DNA of 57,953 bases, from NCBI GenBank assembly GCA_945900795.1, contig CAMDJN010000003.1, forward strand, positions 1 to 57,953. Direction: 5' to 3'. This DNA comes from Rickettsia typhi. Its GTDB lineage: Bacteria > Pseudomonadota > Alphaproteobacteria > Rickettsiales > UBA1997. Made by a program: the position numbers and the translations under genes. Of the stretch, positions 45,942-55,268 are shown in pieces. The notes below the pieces were generated by a model. It did no database searches. It saw nothing but the letters and a program-made list of their open reading frames with translations, and was not told where the DNA came from. Within the stretch, counting starts at the first letter, position 1, and the number at the start of each line of letters is the position of its first letter.

Positions 45942-48251
45942 TCTCATCTTTTTTACCATTCCGCTACTAGTTTTAATTAAGACTGCGGCATTTTTTAGAT
46001 ATAAAAAATGCCCACCATTGTGGTAAAAATCAAAATTATCGATTTTGATTTTATTGCTTTGAATGCAGTTGGGAAGCGCATATTTCCTCGTTAGATTCAC
46101 TATCACATCAAAATCATCTTTACAAATTTCTGAGATTTTATTTCTTGCCAACAAGATAAGAATCTTTCGATTTTTTGTAATTTTACATTTCAATTCATCA
46201 CAAGAAATTTCTTTTATAAAAGTATTTTTTAAAGATCGAAAGTCATCTTCTCCCATCTTTTTAATCCAGGATTCTCGCTGTTTTGAAGGTCTAAGGTTTT
46301 TCGAAAAAACTAGGCCGTTTTCTTTATCATAAAGAGCAAAGAATTTTTGTTTCCCGTCCAGTAAAATATCAGGCAAAATACTTGTTTTCATCGCGAAGTA
46401 AATCGTTAGAAATGACAAAAGGAAAACCGCTATTCCAATAAAGCGTAGCCTGTCTTTTGTTAGAAAGATTAACAATAAACCTAGCGTAGAGATAAACAAA
46501 CCAAGACTTGGCATTGTAAGGCCACGAAGGCTTGAGTGATCAATATCGGCAACAAAAATCGCTATTTTTTCTATCACAATAATTCCATTTCCCATCAACA
46601 TCAGCAGCGGTTCATCGAGATTAATTGGCATTGCAAGGAGAGATAAGAATCCTAGCGGCATCACAAAAAAGCTTGCGACTGGAATTGCAAAAACATTAGA
46701 GATGAATCCAAGCAGGGGAACGTCTGGAAAGGACCTTATCAAGAAAGGTAAGGTGGTAATTTGAATCAAAATTGAGACTAAAATTATTTCAAAAAAATAT
46801 CGAAAGAACTTATTAACTGGGTGGTTTCTGAAGTGATTCATCTCATGCTTTGGTAGCGCTTCATGAGTGATCAGCAGGGTTAGAATTGCAACGAATGAAA
46901 GCTGAAAACCGATATTTAGAATTGCGTAAGGATTCAATAAAATTAAGGCCAAAGCAGCAATCAGAATTGCTCTTCTGGCGTTTAGTTTTTCATCGCAGAG
47001 TAATGCGATCGATGCCAGCAAAATCATTGCAAAAGCGCGTTGTGCCGGGATAGGAGAGCCAGAAATTTTTAGGTAAAAGAATGTGCCAAAAATTGCTAAA
47101 ATTCCTGAAATTTTTTTGATGTTGTAATGTAGGGTAAAATGCTCGCTGCGAGAGAGGAGAAAGCGAATCGAGATAAAAAAGAATGCGCCCGCGAGTGAGA
47201 GATGGAATCCAGAAACAGACAGTAAATGAGCCAGTCCCGAGATTCTGATTTTCTTTAAAAGTTCTGCTGAAATTTGCCCTTGATCACCAATTAGAAAGGC
47301 TGCGGCAACAGCTGATTCATCGCCTTGAAGCGTGGTTGAAATCTTGGTTCTAATTTTTTCCCTCAATGATTTAAACCACTCCTCGATACTGGAAACCCGC
47401 CCTTTCTGTAGGATTTTTATTTCCCCGATCACAAAACCGTGAGCGCCAATTCTTTTGGCCTTTGCATCAAATCTAAAATCAAAATCATCTGGAAAATCCT
47501 TTTCCTTTGGGGGCTGCAAAAACATTCTGGCAGCAATCAAATCATTGACTGCGAGGCTAGGTACATTCTTGACCAGGTTAACTGAAATTTTTTGTGGCGG
47601 ATTGGGGAATTCATGTTTCGTGCCAACCCAGTTTACATGTTGGTAATTGGCTGAATAATCCAGAAATTTGCGATCAATTTCTTGATAATCTTCAAGATTG
47701 AGAAAATTTTTCTGAATATTTTTCTCGCTAATTTTTCTTGGCTTCCCTCCTAGCTTCCCTACCAGTTTCCCCGCCACTTTCCCCGCCACTTCCCCTTCGG
47801 GTTTTTTTCTACTGGATTTTTTGGTGGTTTCTGGATTCTTTAGTGAATTGCTCTTGTAAAGAGATGGCTGCACGATCACTAAGTTAGCGCCTTCCAGCCC
47901 GTTTATAGGATTATAGAATTTTTTTATTGCGGCAACTTTTCCGACAGCATCAACATAAATCTTTCCTGTAATTTCAGTTTGATTTAAGAGAAGTTTTTGA
48001 TAGACAGCGCAGTAAAAGCTTCCACTAAGAAACAGGGCGCAACACAGAAATATCAAAGAGTTTCTGGATTTTCTGAAATAGAAAAACGAGGCGAATGAGC
48101 TGAGAAATAGGAGAAGAAGAATTGTGAAATGTGATAAGAATCCAGTTTGAAACTTGAGGTAAAAAAGTACTCCGAAGCCAAATAAAACTGGTATCCACAA
48201 GAGTGAATCATTCTTCTTGAGATCAAAAATTTTGGTGTGGTGGGTTTGCAT
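45936..48251 (-). CDS. comEC: ComEC/Rec2 family DNA uptake channel
   Basis: 771 residues. N-terminal helices (about 15-80) are followed by a soluble domain (about 85-260), then the Competence domain with FLIGDQGQISAELLKKIRIS, GLAHLLSVSGFHLSLAGAFF and SPIPAQRAFAMILLASIAL. The C-terminal part is reduced and shows no metallo-beta-lactamase HxHxDH. A lysine/glycine repeat (GKVAGKLVGKLGGK, about 150-170) comes from a 12-bp DNA repeat near 47750-47790. ComEC moves single-stranded DNA across the inner membrane. The stop codon lies within the tRNA-Glu gene on the other strand. Confidence 0.92.
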   Translation of the reverse strand: MQTHHTKIFDLKKNDSLLWIPVLFGFGVLFYLKFQTGFLSHFTILLLLFLSSFASFFYFRKSRNSLIFLCCALFLSGSFYCAVYQKLLLNQTEITGKIYVDAVGKVAAIKKFYNPINGLEGANLVIVQPSLYKSNSLKNPETTKKSSRKKPEGEVAGKVAGKLVGKLGGKPRKISEKNIQKNFLNLEDYQEIDRKFLDYSANYQHVNWVGTKHEFPNPPQKISVNLVKNVPSLAVNDLIAARMFLQPPKEKDFPDDFDFRFDAKAKRIGAHGFVIGEIKILQKGRVSSIEEWFKSLREKIRTKISTTLQGDESAVAAAFLIGDQGQISAELLKKIRISGLAHLLSVSGFHLSLAGAFFFISIRFLLSRSEHFTLHYNIKKISGILAIFGTFFYLKISGSPIPAQRAFAMILLASIALLCDEKLNARRAILIAALALILLNPYAILNIGFQLSFVAILTLLITHEALPKHEMNHFRNHPVNKFFRYFFEIILVSILIQITTLPFLIRSFPDVPLLGFISNVFAIPVASFFVMPLGFLSLLAMPINLDEPLLMLMGNGIIVIEKIAIFVADIDHSSLRGLTMPSLGLFISTLGLLLIFLTKDRLRFIGIAVFLLSFLTIYFAMKTSILPDILLDGKQKFFALYDKENGLVFSKNLRPSKQRESWIKKMGEDDFRSLKNTFIKEISCDELKCKITKNRKILILLARNKISEICKDDFDVIVNLTRKYALPNCIQSNKIKIDNFDFYHNGGHFLYLKNAAVLIKTSSGMVKKMRW

Positions 48252-48306
48252 TTGTGATTTTATATACCCGAGAGAAGTTAGTGTCCTTCCATCAGGCTGG
48301 ATAATA

Positions 48307-48385
48307 GGAACCTCTAAAAAATCTAATTTTTAGAGACTCCCTAACGCCAGAGCTACTTGAAGCCTGAGCGGTTCTGCTCTGGTAT
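48307..48385. repeat. Miniature hairpin plus composite-repeat hairpin at a gene end
   Basis: 48307-48342 is a short GGAACCTCTAAAAA...TTTTTAGAGACTCCC element. 48349-48385 (CCAGAGCTACTTGAAGCCTG...GCTCTGGTAT) matches the hairpin at 52621-52660. The second part runs into the 3' end of the dehydratase gene and encodes its last residues. Confidence 0.65.
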
Positions 48386-49321
48386 ATTTCCGCCAGATAT
48401 TATCACCAAAAGTTTTTGATTTTTTTTTGGATTTTGTTTTAAGAAGAGGGCGCAGCCTGCTATTGCTAACGCTGACGTCGGTTCAATTTTTTCCTGCAAA
48501 TTCTCTATCAATTTTTTTTGCCAGAAGATTATGTCAGATTCAGAAATTTCTAAAATATCGGGAAGCTGTCTAAGGTAGTTAAAGCAAAGGTCGGAAACTG
48601 ATAGGGTTCTGGCTCCGTCGGCAATTGTGTCTGGCGTTTCTTCAAAAGAAAAAATTTTACCATTACGAAATGATTTTGCCGCATCATTAGCATTCAATGG
48701 TTCGCAAGCAAAAACTTTTGATTCTGGTGAGAATAATTTAGCTGTTAAGAAGGTTCCGGAAACTAAGCCCCCTCCTCCACATGGTGCAAAAATCGCATCA
48801 AATTTTCCAACCTCGTTAATAGCCTCTAGAGCGCATGTGGCTTGACCGCATATCACATCATCATTACTTGAGGGATGGATAAAAAAATATCCTTCTTTTT
48901 GCTTATCTAAGGCAAGCTGGTTAACTTCCGATCTTTGATCTTTAAGTATTACTTCTGCCCCTAAAGCACGTGTAGTGGCAATTTTAAATGGTGAAGCTGC
49001 TGATATCATGTAAACTAAGCAGGGAATTCCAAAATTCTTACATGCGTTTGCGGTAGCCTGGGCATGGTTTCCAGAGCTTTGAACTACAATTTTTTCTGGC
49101 AATCTGCCATATTTTTCCTTGTAAGCTAAAATAGCATTGAATGCCCCCCTCGCCTTGAAAGAGTTCGTTTTCTGACGATTCTCCATTTTAAAAAAGATCT
49201 CAGAACCGAATTCATTATTCAGGTTTTTATTCGAAATTAATGCGGTATGGTTGATGTAATTTTGTATCCTACGATGAGCGTTGAGAATATCGCTAGAACC
49301 TGGCTCTACGTAGCTTTGCAT
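48353..49321 (-). CDS. Threonine/serine dehydratase-like PLP enzyme
   Basis: 322 residues, catabolic length with no ACT domain. PLP Lys56 lies in KTNSFKARGA. SSGNHAQATANA, PCGGGGLVSG and TADGARTLSV-type segments follow. The family deaminates Thr or Ser; serine racemase and other fold-type II enzymes are close relatives. The C-terminal residues NIPEQNRSGFK after IISGG are encoded by a composite-repeat hairpin, so the native end has been replaced. Activity probably survives because the catalytic core is complete. Confidence 0.88.
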   Translation of the reverse strand: MQSYVEPGSSDILNAHRRIQNYINHTALISNKNLNNEFGSEIFFKMENRQKTNSFKARGAFNAILAYKEKYGRLPEKIVVQSSGNHAQATANACKNFGIPCLVYMISAASPFKIATTRALGAEVILKDQRSEVNQLALDKQKEGYFFIHPSSNDDVICGQATCALEAINEVGKFDAIFAPCGGGGLVSGTFLTAKLFSPESKVFACEPLNANDAAKSFRNGKIFSFEETPDTIADGARTLSVSDLCFNYLRQLPDILEISESDIIFWQKKLIENLQEKIEPTSALAIAGCALFLKQNPKKNQKLLVIISGGNIPEQNRSGFK

Positions 49322-49338
49322 AAAAAGATTCGGATTAT

Positions 49339-50343
49339 TTAATTTTTAGAGACTCCCTTCAGTCCTAATTCTTTTAAATCTGCCTCAACCATAATTTTGA
49401 CCAATTCATCAAAACTAGTTTTTGGTTTCCAGCCCAATTTTTTGTTAGCCTTTGCCGCATCTCCAATCAGCAAATCAACCTCCGTAGGACGAAGATAGCG
49501 CTCATCGAACTCGATGTAATCCTGCCAGTTTAAATCAACATAATTGAAAGCCTTTTCAAGGAATTGTTTAACACTCCAGGTCTCGCCAGTGGCAATTACA
49601 TAATCATCAGCCTCTTCTTGTTGAAGCATGAGCCACATTACTTCAACGTAATCTTTGGCATATCCCCAATCACGTTTAGCATCAAGATTTCCGAGGTAAA
49701 TTTTTTTGTCTAATCCTGCCATAATTCTCGCCAGACCACGGGTAATTTTGCGAGTAACAAAAGTTTCTCCCCTTCTTGGACTTTCGTGATTAAATAAAAT
49801 TCCGTTCGAAGCATGCATTCCGTACGATTCACGGTAATTAACCACTTGGTGAAAAGAATAAACTTTAGCGCATGCATAAGGACTGCGCGGGTAAAAAGGT
49901 GTAGTTTCTTTTTGGGGTACTTCCAAAACTCTGCCATACATTTCAGAGCTTGAGGCCTGGTAGAACCTGATCGTTTGCGCTGCGCCAACATTACGAATTG
50001 CCTCAAGAAATCTCAGAGTGCCCATTCCAGCTATGTCTACAGTATATTCCGGAATATCGAACGAAACTCGTACATGACTTTGCGCTGCCAGATTATACAC
50101 CTCATCAGGCGCAATTATATCAATTAATTTTTCCAATCTTCCGCCGTCGGATAAATCTCCGTAATGCAACTTGAGTTTGGATTTTTCTTCGTGAACATCC
50201 TTGTAAAGATGCTCTATCCTACCGGTATTGAAGGATGAAGATCTTCTGATTATGCCGTGGACTTCGTAACCTTTTTCTAATAAAAGTTCCGCTAAGTAAG
50301 AACCGTCCTGACCTGTAATTCCGCTGATTAGAGCTTTTTTCAT
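49339..50343 (-). CDS. gmd: GDP-mannose 4,6-dehydratase
   Basis: 334 residues. The Rossmann loop is [20 protein letters not shown] (7-26) and the catalytic motifs are [10 protein letters not shown] and SPYACAK (YxxxK). [17 protein letters not shown] and [20 protein letters not shown] are Gmd signatures. It makes GDP-4-keto-6-deoxymannose for deoxyhexoses such as fucose or rhamnose in surface polysaccharide. No fcl or rmd partner is adjacent. The last residues (KGVSKN) and the stop are encoded by a GGGAGTCTCTAAAAATTAA element end. Confidence 0.95.
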   Translation of the reverse strand: MKKALISGITGQDGSYLAELLLEKGYEVHGIIRRSSSFNTGRIEHLYKDVHEEKSKLKLHYGDLSDGGRLEKLIDIIAPDEVYNLAAQSHVRVSFDIPEYTVDIAGMGTLRFLEAIRNVGAAQTIRFYQASSSEMYGRVLEVPQKETTPFYPRSPYACAKVYSFHQVVNYRESYGMHASNGILFNHESPRRGETFVTRKITRGLARIMAGLDKKIYLGNLDAKRDWGYAKDYVEVMWLMLQQEEADDYVIATGETWSVKQFLEKAFNYVDLNWQDYIEFDERYLRPTEVDLLIGDAAKANKKLGWKPKTSFDELVKIMVEADLKELGLKGVSKN

Positions 50344-50354
50344 GATTCGTTAAT

Positions 50355-50466
50355 ATATCACAATTGAAGATACCACGCACTGTTTGGTATCTTTGGGCGC
50401 GCGACTACTGTCGCGTACAAAATAAAAACTTATACACAACCAACTTCTTGAAGCTGGTTGTGTATG
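50355..50466. repeat. Composite palindromic repeat (locus 4)
   Basis: Hairpin A variant (GATACCACGCACTGTTTGGTATC), a shortened core (GGGCGCGCGACTACTGTCGCG, ACAAAATAAAAACTTA) and hairpin C (ATACACAACCAACTTC, TTG, AAGCTGGTTGTGTAT). The core lacks the GGGGATCCCC stem. It lies between the divergent starts of gmd and recG, so any promoter for either gene must be in or next to it. Confidence 0.75.
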
Positions 50467-50480
50467 GACTTAGATTTGAA

Positions 50481-52610
50481 ATGAAAAACCCACTTTTATT
50501 ACCGCTATCATCACTACCAAAAGTTGGAACGGTAATCGCTAAATCACTAGCAAAACTTGTTGGTCGAGATCGGGTTTTTGATTTGTTACTTCACTTACCA
50601 ACCAAAGTTGAGCAAATTAGATTTTGTCCGCGACTTTTTGATGTTGAAAGTGAGGAATTAATCATCATCAAAACTAAAGTCGAGTCTCATCTAAAACCTG
50701 CCACCACAAAACAGCCCTACAAGGTGATCTGCTATACTCCTAGCGGATATTTAAGTCTGATTTTTTTTAGAATTTTTCCAAGCCAGATCGCAAAAATGCC
50801 AATTGGATCTGAGATTGCGGTAATGGGACGTTTACAAAAAATTTCTGGAGAAAATCAAATCATTCATCCTAGCGAAATTCTTCCAGCCGACAAGATTTCT
50901 ACCCTTCCGCAACTTGATGTTATCTACCCACTTTCTAGCGGCATTACGCAAAGATTTTTAATTCAGAAAATCAAAGAAGTTTGCGAAAAAATTTCTCATA
51001 ATTACACCTCGCGAGAAGCACGTTCAGTGGATTGGTCGGCGGAGTGGTCAACGGAATGGCCAATGGAATGGATCAACCACCATCTCATGCAAAAAGAAGG
51101 TTGGAGCGGAATTATGGAGTCTCTCAGAAAAATTCATAATCCAAAATCAGAAAGTGACTTCTTGCCAAATAATCCGTATCGCAAACGCCTTGCTTACGAT
51201 GAATTGCTAGCTTGGCAAATCGCAGTTTTGTTTACAAAGTCACAATCAAAAAGGGAGAAAAAATTTGTACAAATAAGCACAAATTTAGCAGAAGAATTTT
51301 TCTTATCGCTACCATTCCAGCCAACAAAATCACAGATCGAAGCCAATCGAGAAATTACCGCAGAAATTAATTCCTGCAAAAAAATGCTGCGACTATTGCA
51401 GGGCGATGTTGGCAGCGGTAAGACTATAATCGCAATCTCCGCCTGTCTGAATAGTATATCGCAGCAAAAACAAGCTTGTGTAATTGCACCAACATCGATT
51501 CTAACGAAGCAGCATTATTCCTACTTTCGTAAGCTGTTATCCGGGTTTGATCTGAACATTGAAATACTCACCTCGTCAACAAGCAAAAGTCACAGAAAGA
51601 AAATTCTAACTAATTTAGCTGATGGAAAAATAAACATCCTGATAGCTACTCACGCAGCCCTAGAGGATGATATAAAGTTTCAGCATCTCGGACTTGTGGT
51701 CATTGATGAGCAGCATCGTTTTGGCGTAATGCAGCGCTTGAAGATGGTTGAAAAAGGTAAAGAAGTTGATACTCTTTTAATGAGCGCAACCCCAATACCA
51801 CGTAGCTTGATGATGTCCCTTTACGGTGATATGGATATTTCTGTTTTAAACGAAAAACCACAAAATCGTCAAAAAATTACGACACTTGTTATGTCCGCAA
51901 AAAAAACCGGTGAAATTTATGATTCTATGAAGCGCGCGGTTTTGAGAGGAGAAAAAATTTATTGGATTTGTCCCGCAATTGAAGAAACGAGCGAAATGGA
52001 GGCAATCTATCTCGTGAGCGTAAAGAAAAAATTTACCGAATTAGCAGAAATTTTTGGTAAAGAAAAAGTCGCTTTGCTTCACGGAAAAATGAAGGACAAG
52101 GAAAAGGATGAGGTAATGCAAAAATTTGTTGATAGCGATTGTGACTTGCGAATACTGGTCGCAACCACTGTCATAGAAGTAGGAATCGATGTGTCTGATG
52201 CTACAATCATAATTATAGAAAATTCAGAAAATTTTGGATTAGCACAACTTCATCAATTACGGGGTAGAGTTGGAAGATCAGATAAAAAATCTTTTTGTAT
52301 TCTGCTCTACGGTGAAAAGTTAGGATTCAATGGACGTAACAGACTGAATATTTTACGCGAATCTGATGATGGATTTTTTATTGCAGAAGAAGATTTAAAA
52401 ATGCGTGGAAGTGGTGAATTACTTGGTACAAAGCAAAGTGGGTTTCCCGAATTTAAAATTGCCAATTTGAGCTATGACACTGATTTACTCAGTATCGCTA
52501 ACAAAAATGCCAAAGTAATTTTACACCAAGATGAGAAGTTGCAAAGTCAGCAATACCAGGACTTGCTGAGATTTTTTGGATATGATGAATGTTTGAAGAT
52601 GATGGTGTAA
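50481..52610 (+). CDS. recG: ATP-dependent DNA helicase RecG
   Basis: 709 residues from ATG 50481; an upstream in-frame stretch is repeat sequence. The wedge domain is N-terminal. Helicase motifs are LLQGDVGSGKT, TSILTKQHY, DEQHRFGVMQR, LLMSATPIPRSLMMSLYGD, VATTVIEVGIDV and QLRGRVGRSD. RecG remodels stalled forks and Holliday junctions. An insert at about 184-197 reads WSAEWSTEWPMEW, a short tandem repeat encoded near 51030-51071, unusual for this protein. Confidence 0.97.
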   Translation: MKNPLLLPLSSLPKVGTVIAKSLAKLVGRDRVFDLLLHLPTKVEQIRFCPRLFDVESEELIIIKTKVESHLKPATTKQPYKVICYTPSGYLSLIFFRIFPSQIAKMPIGSEIAVMGRLQKISGENQIIHPSEILPADKISTLPQLDVIYPLSSGITQRFLIQKIKEVCEKISHNYTSREARSVDWSAEWSTEWPMEWINHHLMQKEGWSGIMESLRKIHNPKSESDFLPNNPYRKRLAYDELLAWQIAVLFTKSQSKREKKFVQISTNLAEEFFLSLPFQPTKSQIEANREITAEINSCKKMLRLLQGDVGSGKTIIAISACLNSISQQKQACVIAPTSILTKQHYSYFRKLLSGFDLNIEILTSSTSKSHRKKILTNLADGKINILIATHAALEDDIKFQHLGLVVIDEQHRFGVMQRLKMVEKGKEVDTLLMSATPIPRSLMMSLYGDMDISVLNEKPQNRQKITTLVMSAKKTGEIYDSMKRAVLRGEKIYWICPAIEETSEMEAIYLVSVKKKFTELAEIFGKEKVALLHGKMKDKEKDEVMQKFVDSDCDLRILVATTVIEVGIDVSDATIIIIENSENFGLAQLHQLRGRVGRSDKKSFCILLYGEKLGFNGRNRLNILRESDDGFFIAEEDLKMRGSGELLGTKQSGFPEFKIANLSYDTDLLSIANKNAKVILHQDEKLQSQQYQDLLRFFGYDECLKMMV

Positions 52611-52617
52611 TTTGCGA

Positions 52618-52746
52618 TATACCAGAGCTACTTCAAACCTGAACAAATTTACTCTGGTATATGGGGACCCCGCAAGCCAAGAATTTTTGGGGGGCGCCGC
52701 TCATGCGGCGTAAAAAAAATATACCGAAGTCCAAATGGCTTTGGTA
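52618..52746. repeat. Composite palindromic repeat (locus 5)
   Basis: Hairpin A variant ATACCAGAGC...GCTCTGGTAT-like (52618-52660), core (GGGGACCCCGCAAG, AATTTTTGGGGGGCG, stem CGCCGC-TCAT-GCGGCG) and a second ATACCGAAGTCC...GGCTTTGGTAT hairpin (52720-52746). The core stem CGCCGC/GCGGCG replaces GCGAC/GTCGC of other loci with both sides changed. It lies between the convergent 3' ends of recG and fdxA. Confidence 0.75.
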
Positions 52747-52752
52747 TGGGCT

Positions 52753-53097
52753 CTAGCGTTGTTTGGGAGCTAAAATGGGAAGCGGGTCAAAGAAATTCTT
52801 AAACTTATCCTTCACACCATCGAATTCTTTTGCCTCAGGAAGTGGATCTTTTTTTTTGGTGATCACTGGCCATTCTTTGGCATATTTGCGGTTTATCTCG
52901 ACCCACTCAATCAATTCTGCAGATTCAGGAGAAATCGCTTCAGCTGGACATTCTGGTACACAAACTCCGCAATCGATACACTCATCCGGATTAATAACCA
53001 ACATATTCTCACCCTCATAAAAACAATCCACAGGGCATACAGAAACGCAGTCGGTATATTTGCAGCGTACGCAATTGTCAGTGACGACGTAGGTCAT
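52753..53097 (-). CDS. fdxA: Ferredoxin FdxA (7Fe type)
   Basis: 114 residues. Cysteines 9, 17, 21 and 50 fit a [3Fe-4S] site and 25, 40, 43 and 46 fit a [4Fe-4S] site ([34 protein letters not shown]). A C-terminal extension is usual for alphaproteobacterial FdxA. It transfers electrons; its partners are unknown. ATG overlaps the ccmC stop as ATGA. Confidence 0.95.
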   Translation of the reverse strand: MTYVVTDNCVRCKYTDCVSVCPVDCFYEGENMLVINPDECIDCGVCVPECPAEAISPESAELIEWVEINRKYAKEWPVITKKKDPLPEAKEFDGVKDKFKNFFDPLPILAPKQR

Positions 53098-53798
53098 TTA
53101 AACTTCCTCTCAATATTTTTTATCATGATTTCGTTTTTTACTCGCAGCAAAGAAAGAAAAACAAAATATGAAAAATAGGTTCCAAATGTTAGTAGAAGAG
53201 GTTTGAGCATTGCAGCATCAATTGCCACTCCTCCGCTTCTAAGAATACTGGCTGGCTGATGTAAGCTGTTCCAATATTCTACCGAAAATTTGATAATTGG
53301 CACATTGATGAAGCCAACGATTGAAATGATTGCTGCAATTTTTTCTCCCTTCGCCTTGTCATCAAATGAGTCGAGAAGGATGATGTATCCGAGGTAAAGA
53401 AAAAATAAAATTAAAACCGAGGTAAGACGCGCATCAAAGACCCACCACGTGCCCCAGATTGGCTTTCCCCAAATGCTTCCAGTAACCAGAGTGACGAGGG
53501 TAAAAGATGCGCCGATTACAGCAATTGATTTGGCGATTAGGTAAAAAAATGGATTTTTCCAAATGAAGCCGGAGATGTTAAAAATTGCCATTAACGTATA
53601 AATCAAAAGCGCCATCCAGGCGGCTGGGACATGAACATACATAATTTTAACAGCATTACCCTGCTGGTAATCTGGGGGTGAGAAGAAAATGGCTGGAACA
53701 GCAAATGCAGAAAAAGTTAAAAAACAAAACAAAGAAAATGGCAGAAAAAAACGAAAATTCTTTTCGAAATTTTTGAATTCAAAAAGTGCTTTTATCAT
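53094..53798 (-). CDS. ccmC: Heme exporter permease CcmC
   Basis: 234 residues from ATG 53798, which overlaps the hisZ stop as ATGA; a TTG three codons upstream is less likely. Six helices, the tryptophan-rich [13 protein letters not shown] (115-127) and the His ligands (His56 in YVHVPAAWM and a later His in SLHQPAS) identify CcmC. It loads heme onto CcmE for cytochrome c maturation. ccmA and ccmB are not adjacent. Confidence 0.95.
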   Translation of the reverse strand: MIKALFEFKNFEKNFRFFLPFSLFCFLTFSAFAVPAIFFSPPDYQQGNAVKIMYVHVPAAWMALLIYTLMAIFNISGFIWKNPFFYLIAKSIAVIGASFTLVTLVTGSIWGKPIWGTWWVFDARLTSVLILFFLYLGYIILLDSFDDKAKGEKIAAIISIVGFINVPIIKFSVEYWNSLHQPASILRSGGVAIDAAMLKPLLLTFGTYFSYFVFLSLLRVKNEIMIKNIERKFK

Positions 53799-54790
53799 TC
53801 TGAGCAAACTCTTAATCTATTCATATAAATTGTCGCTCCAACGGCATTTAGATTCTCATTACCATTGCTAATTTTATATCTTCCGCCTCGCGCAATCGGA
53901 TAAGCAAAATCCCCACAAAAAACATCGAAAGAAATTTCAGAATGGTAGGATGATTCCCGATCACCAAAAATATCAAAACGAACTTCAACATTTAAAAAAC
54001 TTTTTATTGCGTTAGAAATTTTTTCTACTTTTTGCAGACGTTTTTTTATTTCCGTGACAATTTTTTCTGATTTTATTTGGGTAGAAATTTCTGGAACTAG
54101 CTCTTCAAGATTATGATTCTGAAGCGCTATTTTACTGATTATGTCGCCATTCTTTCCTGCCAATTTTTTGATCATGGATATATTTTTTTTCATCACTGCG
54201 TCATGAAGCATAGCGTGATTCTGATCATTTTTTGACATAACTTCTTCAAGAAAAATTCCTAAAAAATCAGGACAAGAAAATTCGATGAGTAAATTTTTAT
54301 GCTCAATTTTTCCTAGATCAATTTTTCTCAGAACAGATAGTAGAACTCTGATAATTTCTGCGTTATGTTCATTGTCATTACATCCGATAATCTCAACTCC
54401 AACCTGGGTTTGTTGACGATCAGAATAAAGATTTTCACTTTCTGCACAAAGCACATCTCCGACATAACAAAGTTTTAGTGGTAACGTTTCTTGTCTGAAG
54501 CGAGTGGCGAGAAGTCTTGATATTTGTGGCGTGATGTCGTTACGAAAGATTAAGTTTTTTCCAGAAATTGTATCGATTGCATGAAAAGCATTTTGCTCTT
54601 TTTTGTTTGCAAAGCCTGAGATTGTTGACTCAAACTCAACCAGCGGGGTCTTGATAAGATTAAATCCGGCGGCAAAAAATATATCCAAAGCAAGATTGAT
54701 ATTCTGATGATTTTTTTTTGCCTCATCAAACAAAAGATCGTAGAAACCAACCGGTAAAAGATGTTGTGAGTTGTTTTGTGAAGAAGGCAT
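53795..54790 (-). CDS. hisZ: ATP phosphoribosyltransferase regulatory subunit HisZ
   Basis: 331 residues. It resembles the HisRS core without anticodon domain: LPVGFYDLLFDEAKKN, LIFRNDITPQISRLLATRF, LKLCYVGDVLC and RQQTQVGVEIIG. HisZ activates the short-form HisG that starts histidine synthesis. hisG is not here. It heads the hisZ-ccmC-fdxA operon. Its ATG sits at the edge of composite-repeat hairpin A, so its mRNA leader contains repeat sequence. Confidence 0.88.
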   Translation of the reverse strand: MPSSQNNSQHLLPVGFYDLLFDEAKKNHQNINLALDIFFAAGFNLIKTPLVEFESTISGFANKKEQNAFHAIDTISGKNLIFRNDITPQISRLLATRFRQETLPLKLCYVGDVLCAESENLYSDRQQTQVGVEIIGCNDNEHNAEIIRVLLSVLRKIDLGKIEHKNLLIEFSCPDFLGIFLEEVMSKNDQNHAMLHDAVMKKNISMIKKLAGKNGDIISKIALQNHNLEELVPEISTQIKSEKIVTEIKKRLQKVEKISNAIKSFLNVEVRFDIFGDRESSYHSEISFDVFCGDFAYPIARGGRYKISNGNENLNAVGATIYMNRLRVCSE

Positions 54791-54808
54791 ATACCAAATC
54801 TGATTTAA

Positions 54809-54983
54809 CCCATATCCGTCATTAGAATCATTCAGAATTTCGCTAACCTACGTCAGGCAGGGTTGGTTTGTGAGAACCGAAGCGGAATGTATCAGTGATA
54901 CATGAGCATCGGAAGCGGAGCAAACTGACCTTGTCTGGCGTGAGTTAGTAGAAATTATGGGTGGTTCTAATGACGGATCTGGG
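54809..54983. mobile_element. 175-bp miniature inverted-repeat element inside a repeat
   Basis: The ends CCCATATCCGTCATTAGAA and TTCTAATGACGGATCTGGG pair at 18 of 19 positions, and pairing continues imperfectly inward. TTTAA flanks both sides (54804-54808, 54984-54988). Locus 3 has the uninterrupted sequence TCTGATTCAACATACC, showing the likely empty site. No transposase is encoded. Confidence 0.8.
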
Positions 54984-55089
54984 TTTAACATACCGATCTT
55001 TTTTATCAGATTCGGTATATCGGGGATCCCCGCAAGTTGTTTAATCTTTGGGGGGCGCGACTCGTGTCGCGTACAAAATAAAAACTTAT

Positions 55090-55230
55090 GGGAGCCTCTA
55101 AAAATTGCTTTTTTTGTAAATTTTGTCGTTACCAAATTTTCTCGCGAGCACGTACCTCTGAGTACGCTTACCTGTTCGAAAATTTGTTGCCTAAAAATTT
55201 CTCAAAAAAATCTAATTTTTAGAGGCTCCC
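55090..55230. mobile_element. Miniature inverted-repeat element, GGGAGCCTCT family (long form)
   Basis: 141 bases with ends GGGAGCCTCTAAAAATT and AATTTTTAGAGGCTCCC. The interior shares the GAGCACGTACCTC and GTACGCTTACCTG region with 36336-36482 in the opposite orientation. It lies exactly between the core and hairpin C of locus 6, a junction that is intact as CTTATACCC at locus 3. Confidence 0.78.
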
Positions 55231-55268
55231 TTACCCAACCAACTTCTTGAAGTTTGTTGGGTATAAAA

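Larger units (their letters stand above)
54790..55264. repeat. Composite palindromic repeat (locus 6), interrupted twice
   Basis: Hairpin A begins at 54790, is split by a 175-bp insertion (54809-54983) and resumes to 55020. The core is 55021-55088 (GGGGATCCCCGCAAG, TTTGGGGGGCG, stem GCGAC-TCGT-GTCGC, AAAATAAAAACTTA). A second insertion (55090-55230) precedes hairpin C at 55232-55264. It separates the hisZ start from the gatC 3' end and holds no gene. Confidence 0.8.

Noticed and set aside
50364..50480. A longer recG start with 39 extra codons
   Set aside because: The extra part is composite-repeat sequence and begins without a usual start codon; ATG 50481 gives the normal RecG N-terminus.
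54957..55250. A 97-codon open frame in the hisZ-gatC gap
   Set aside because: It is made entirely of composite-repeat and miniature-element sequence, and similar frames appear at other copies of those repeats.
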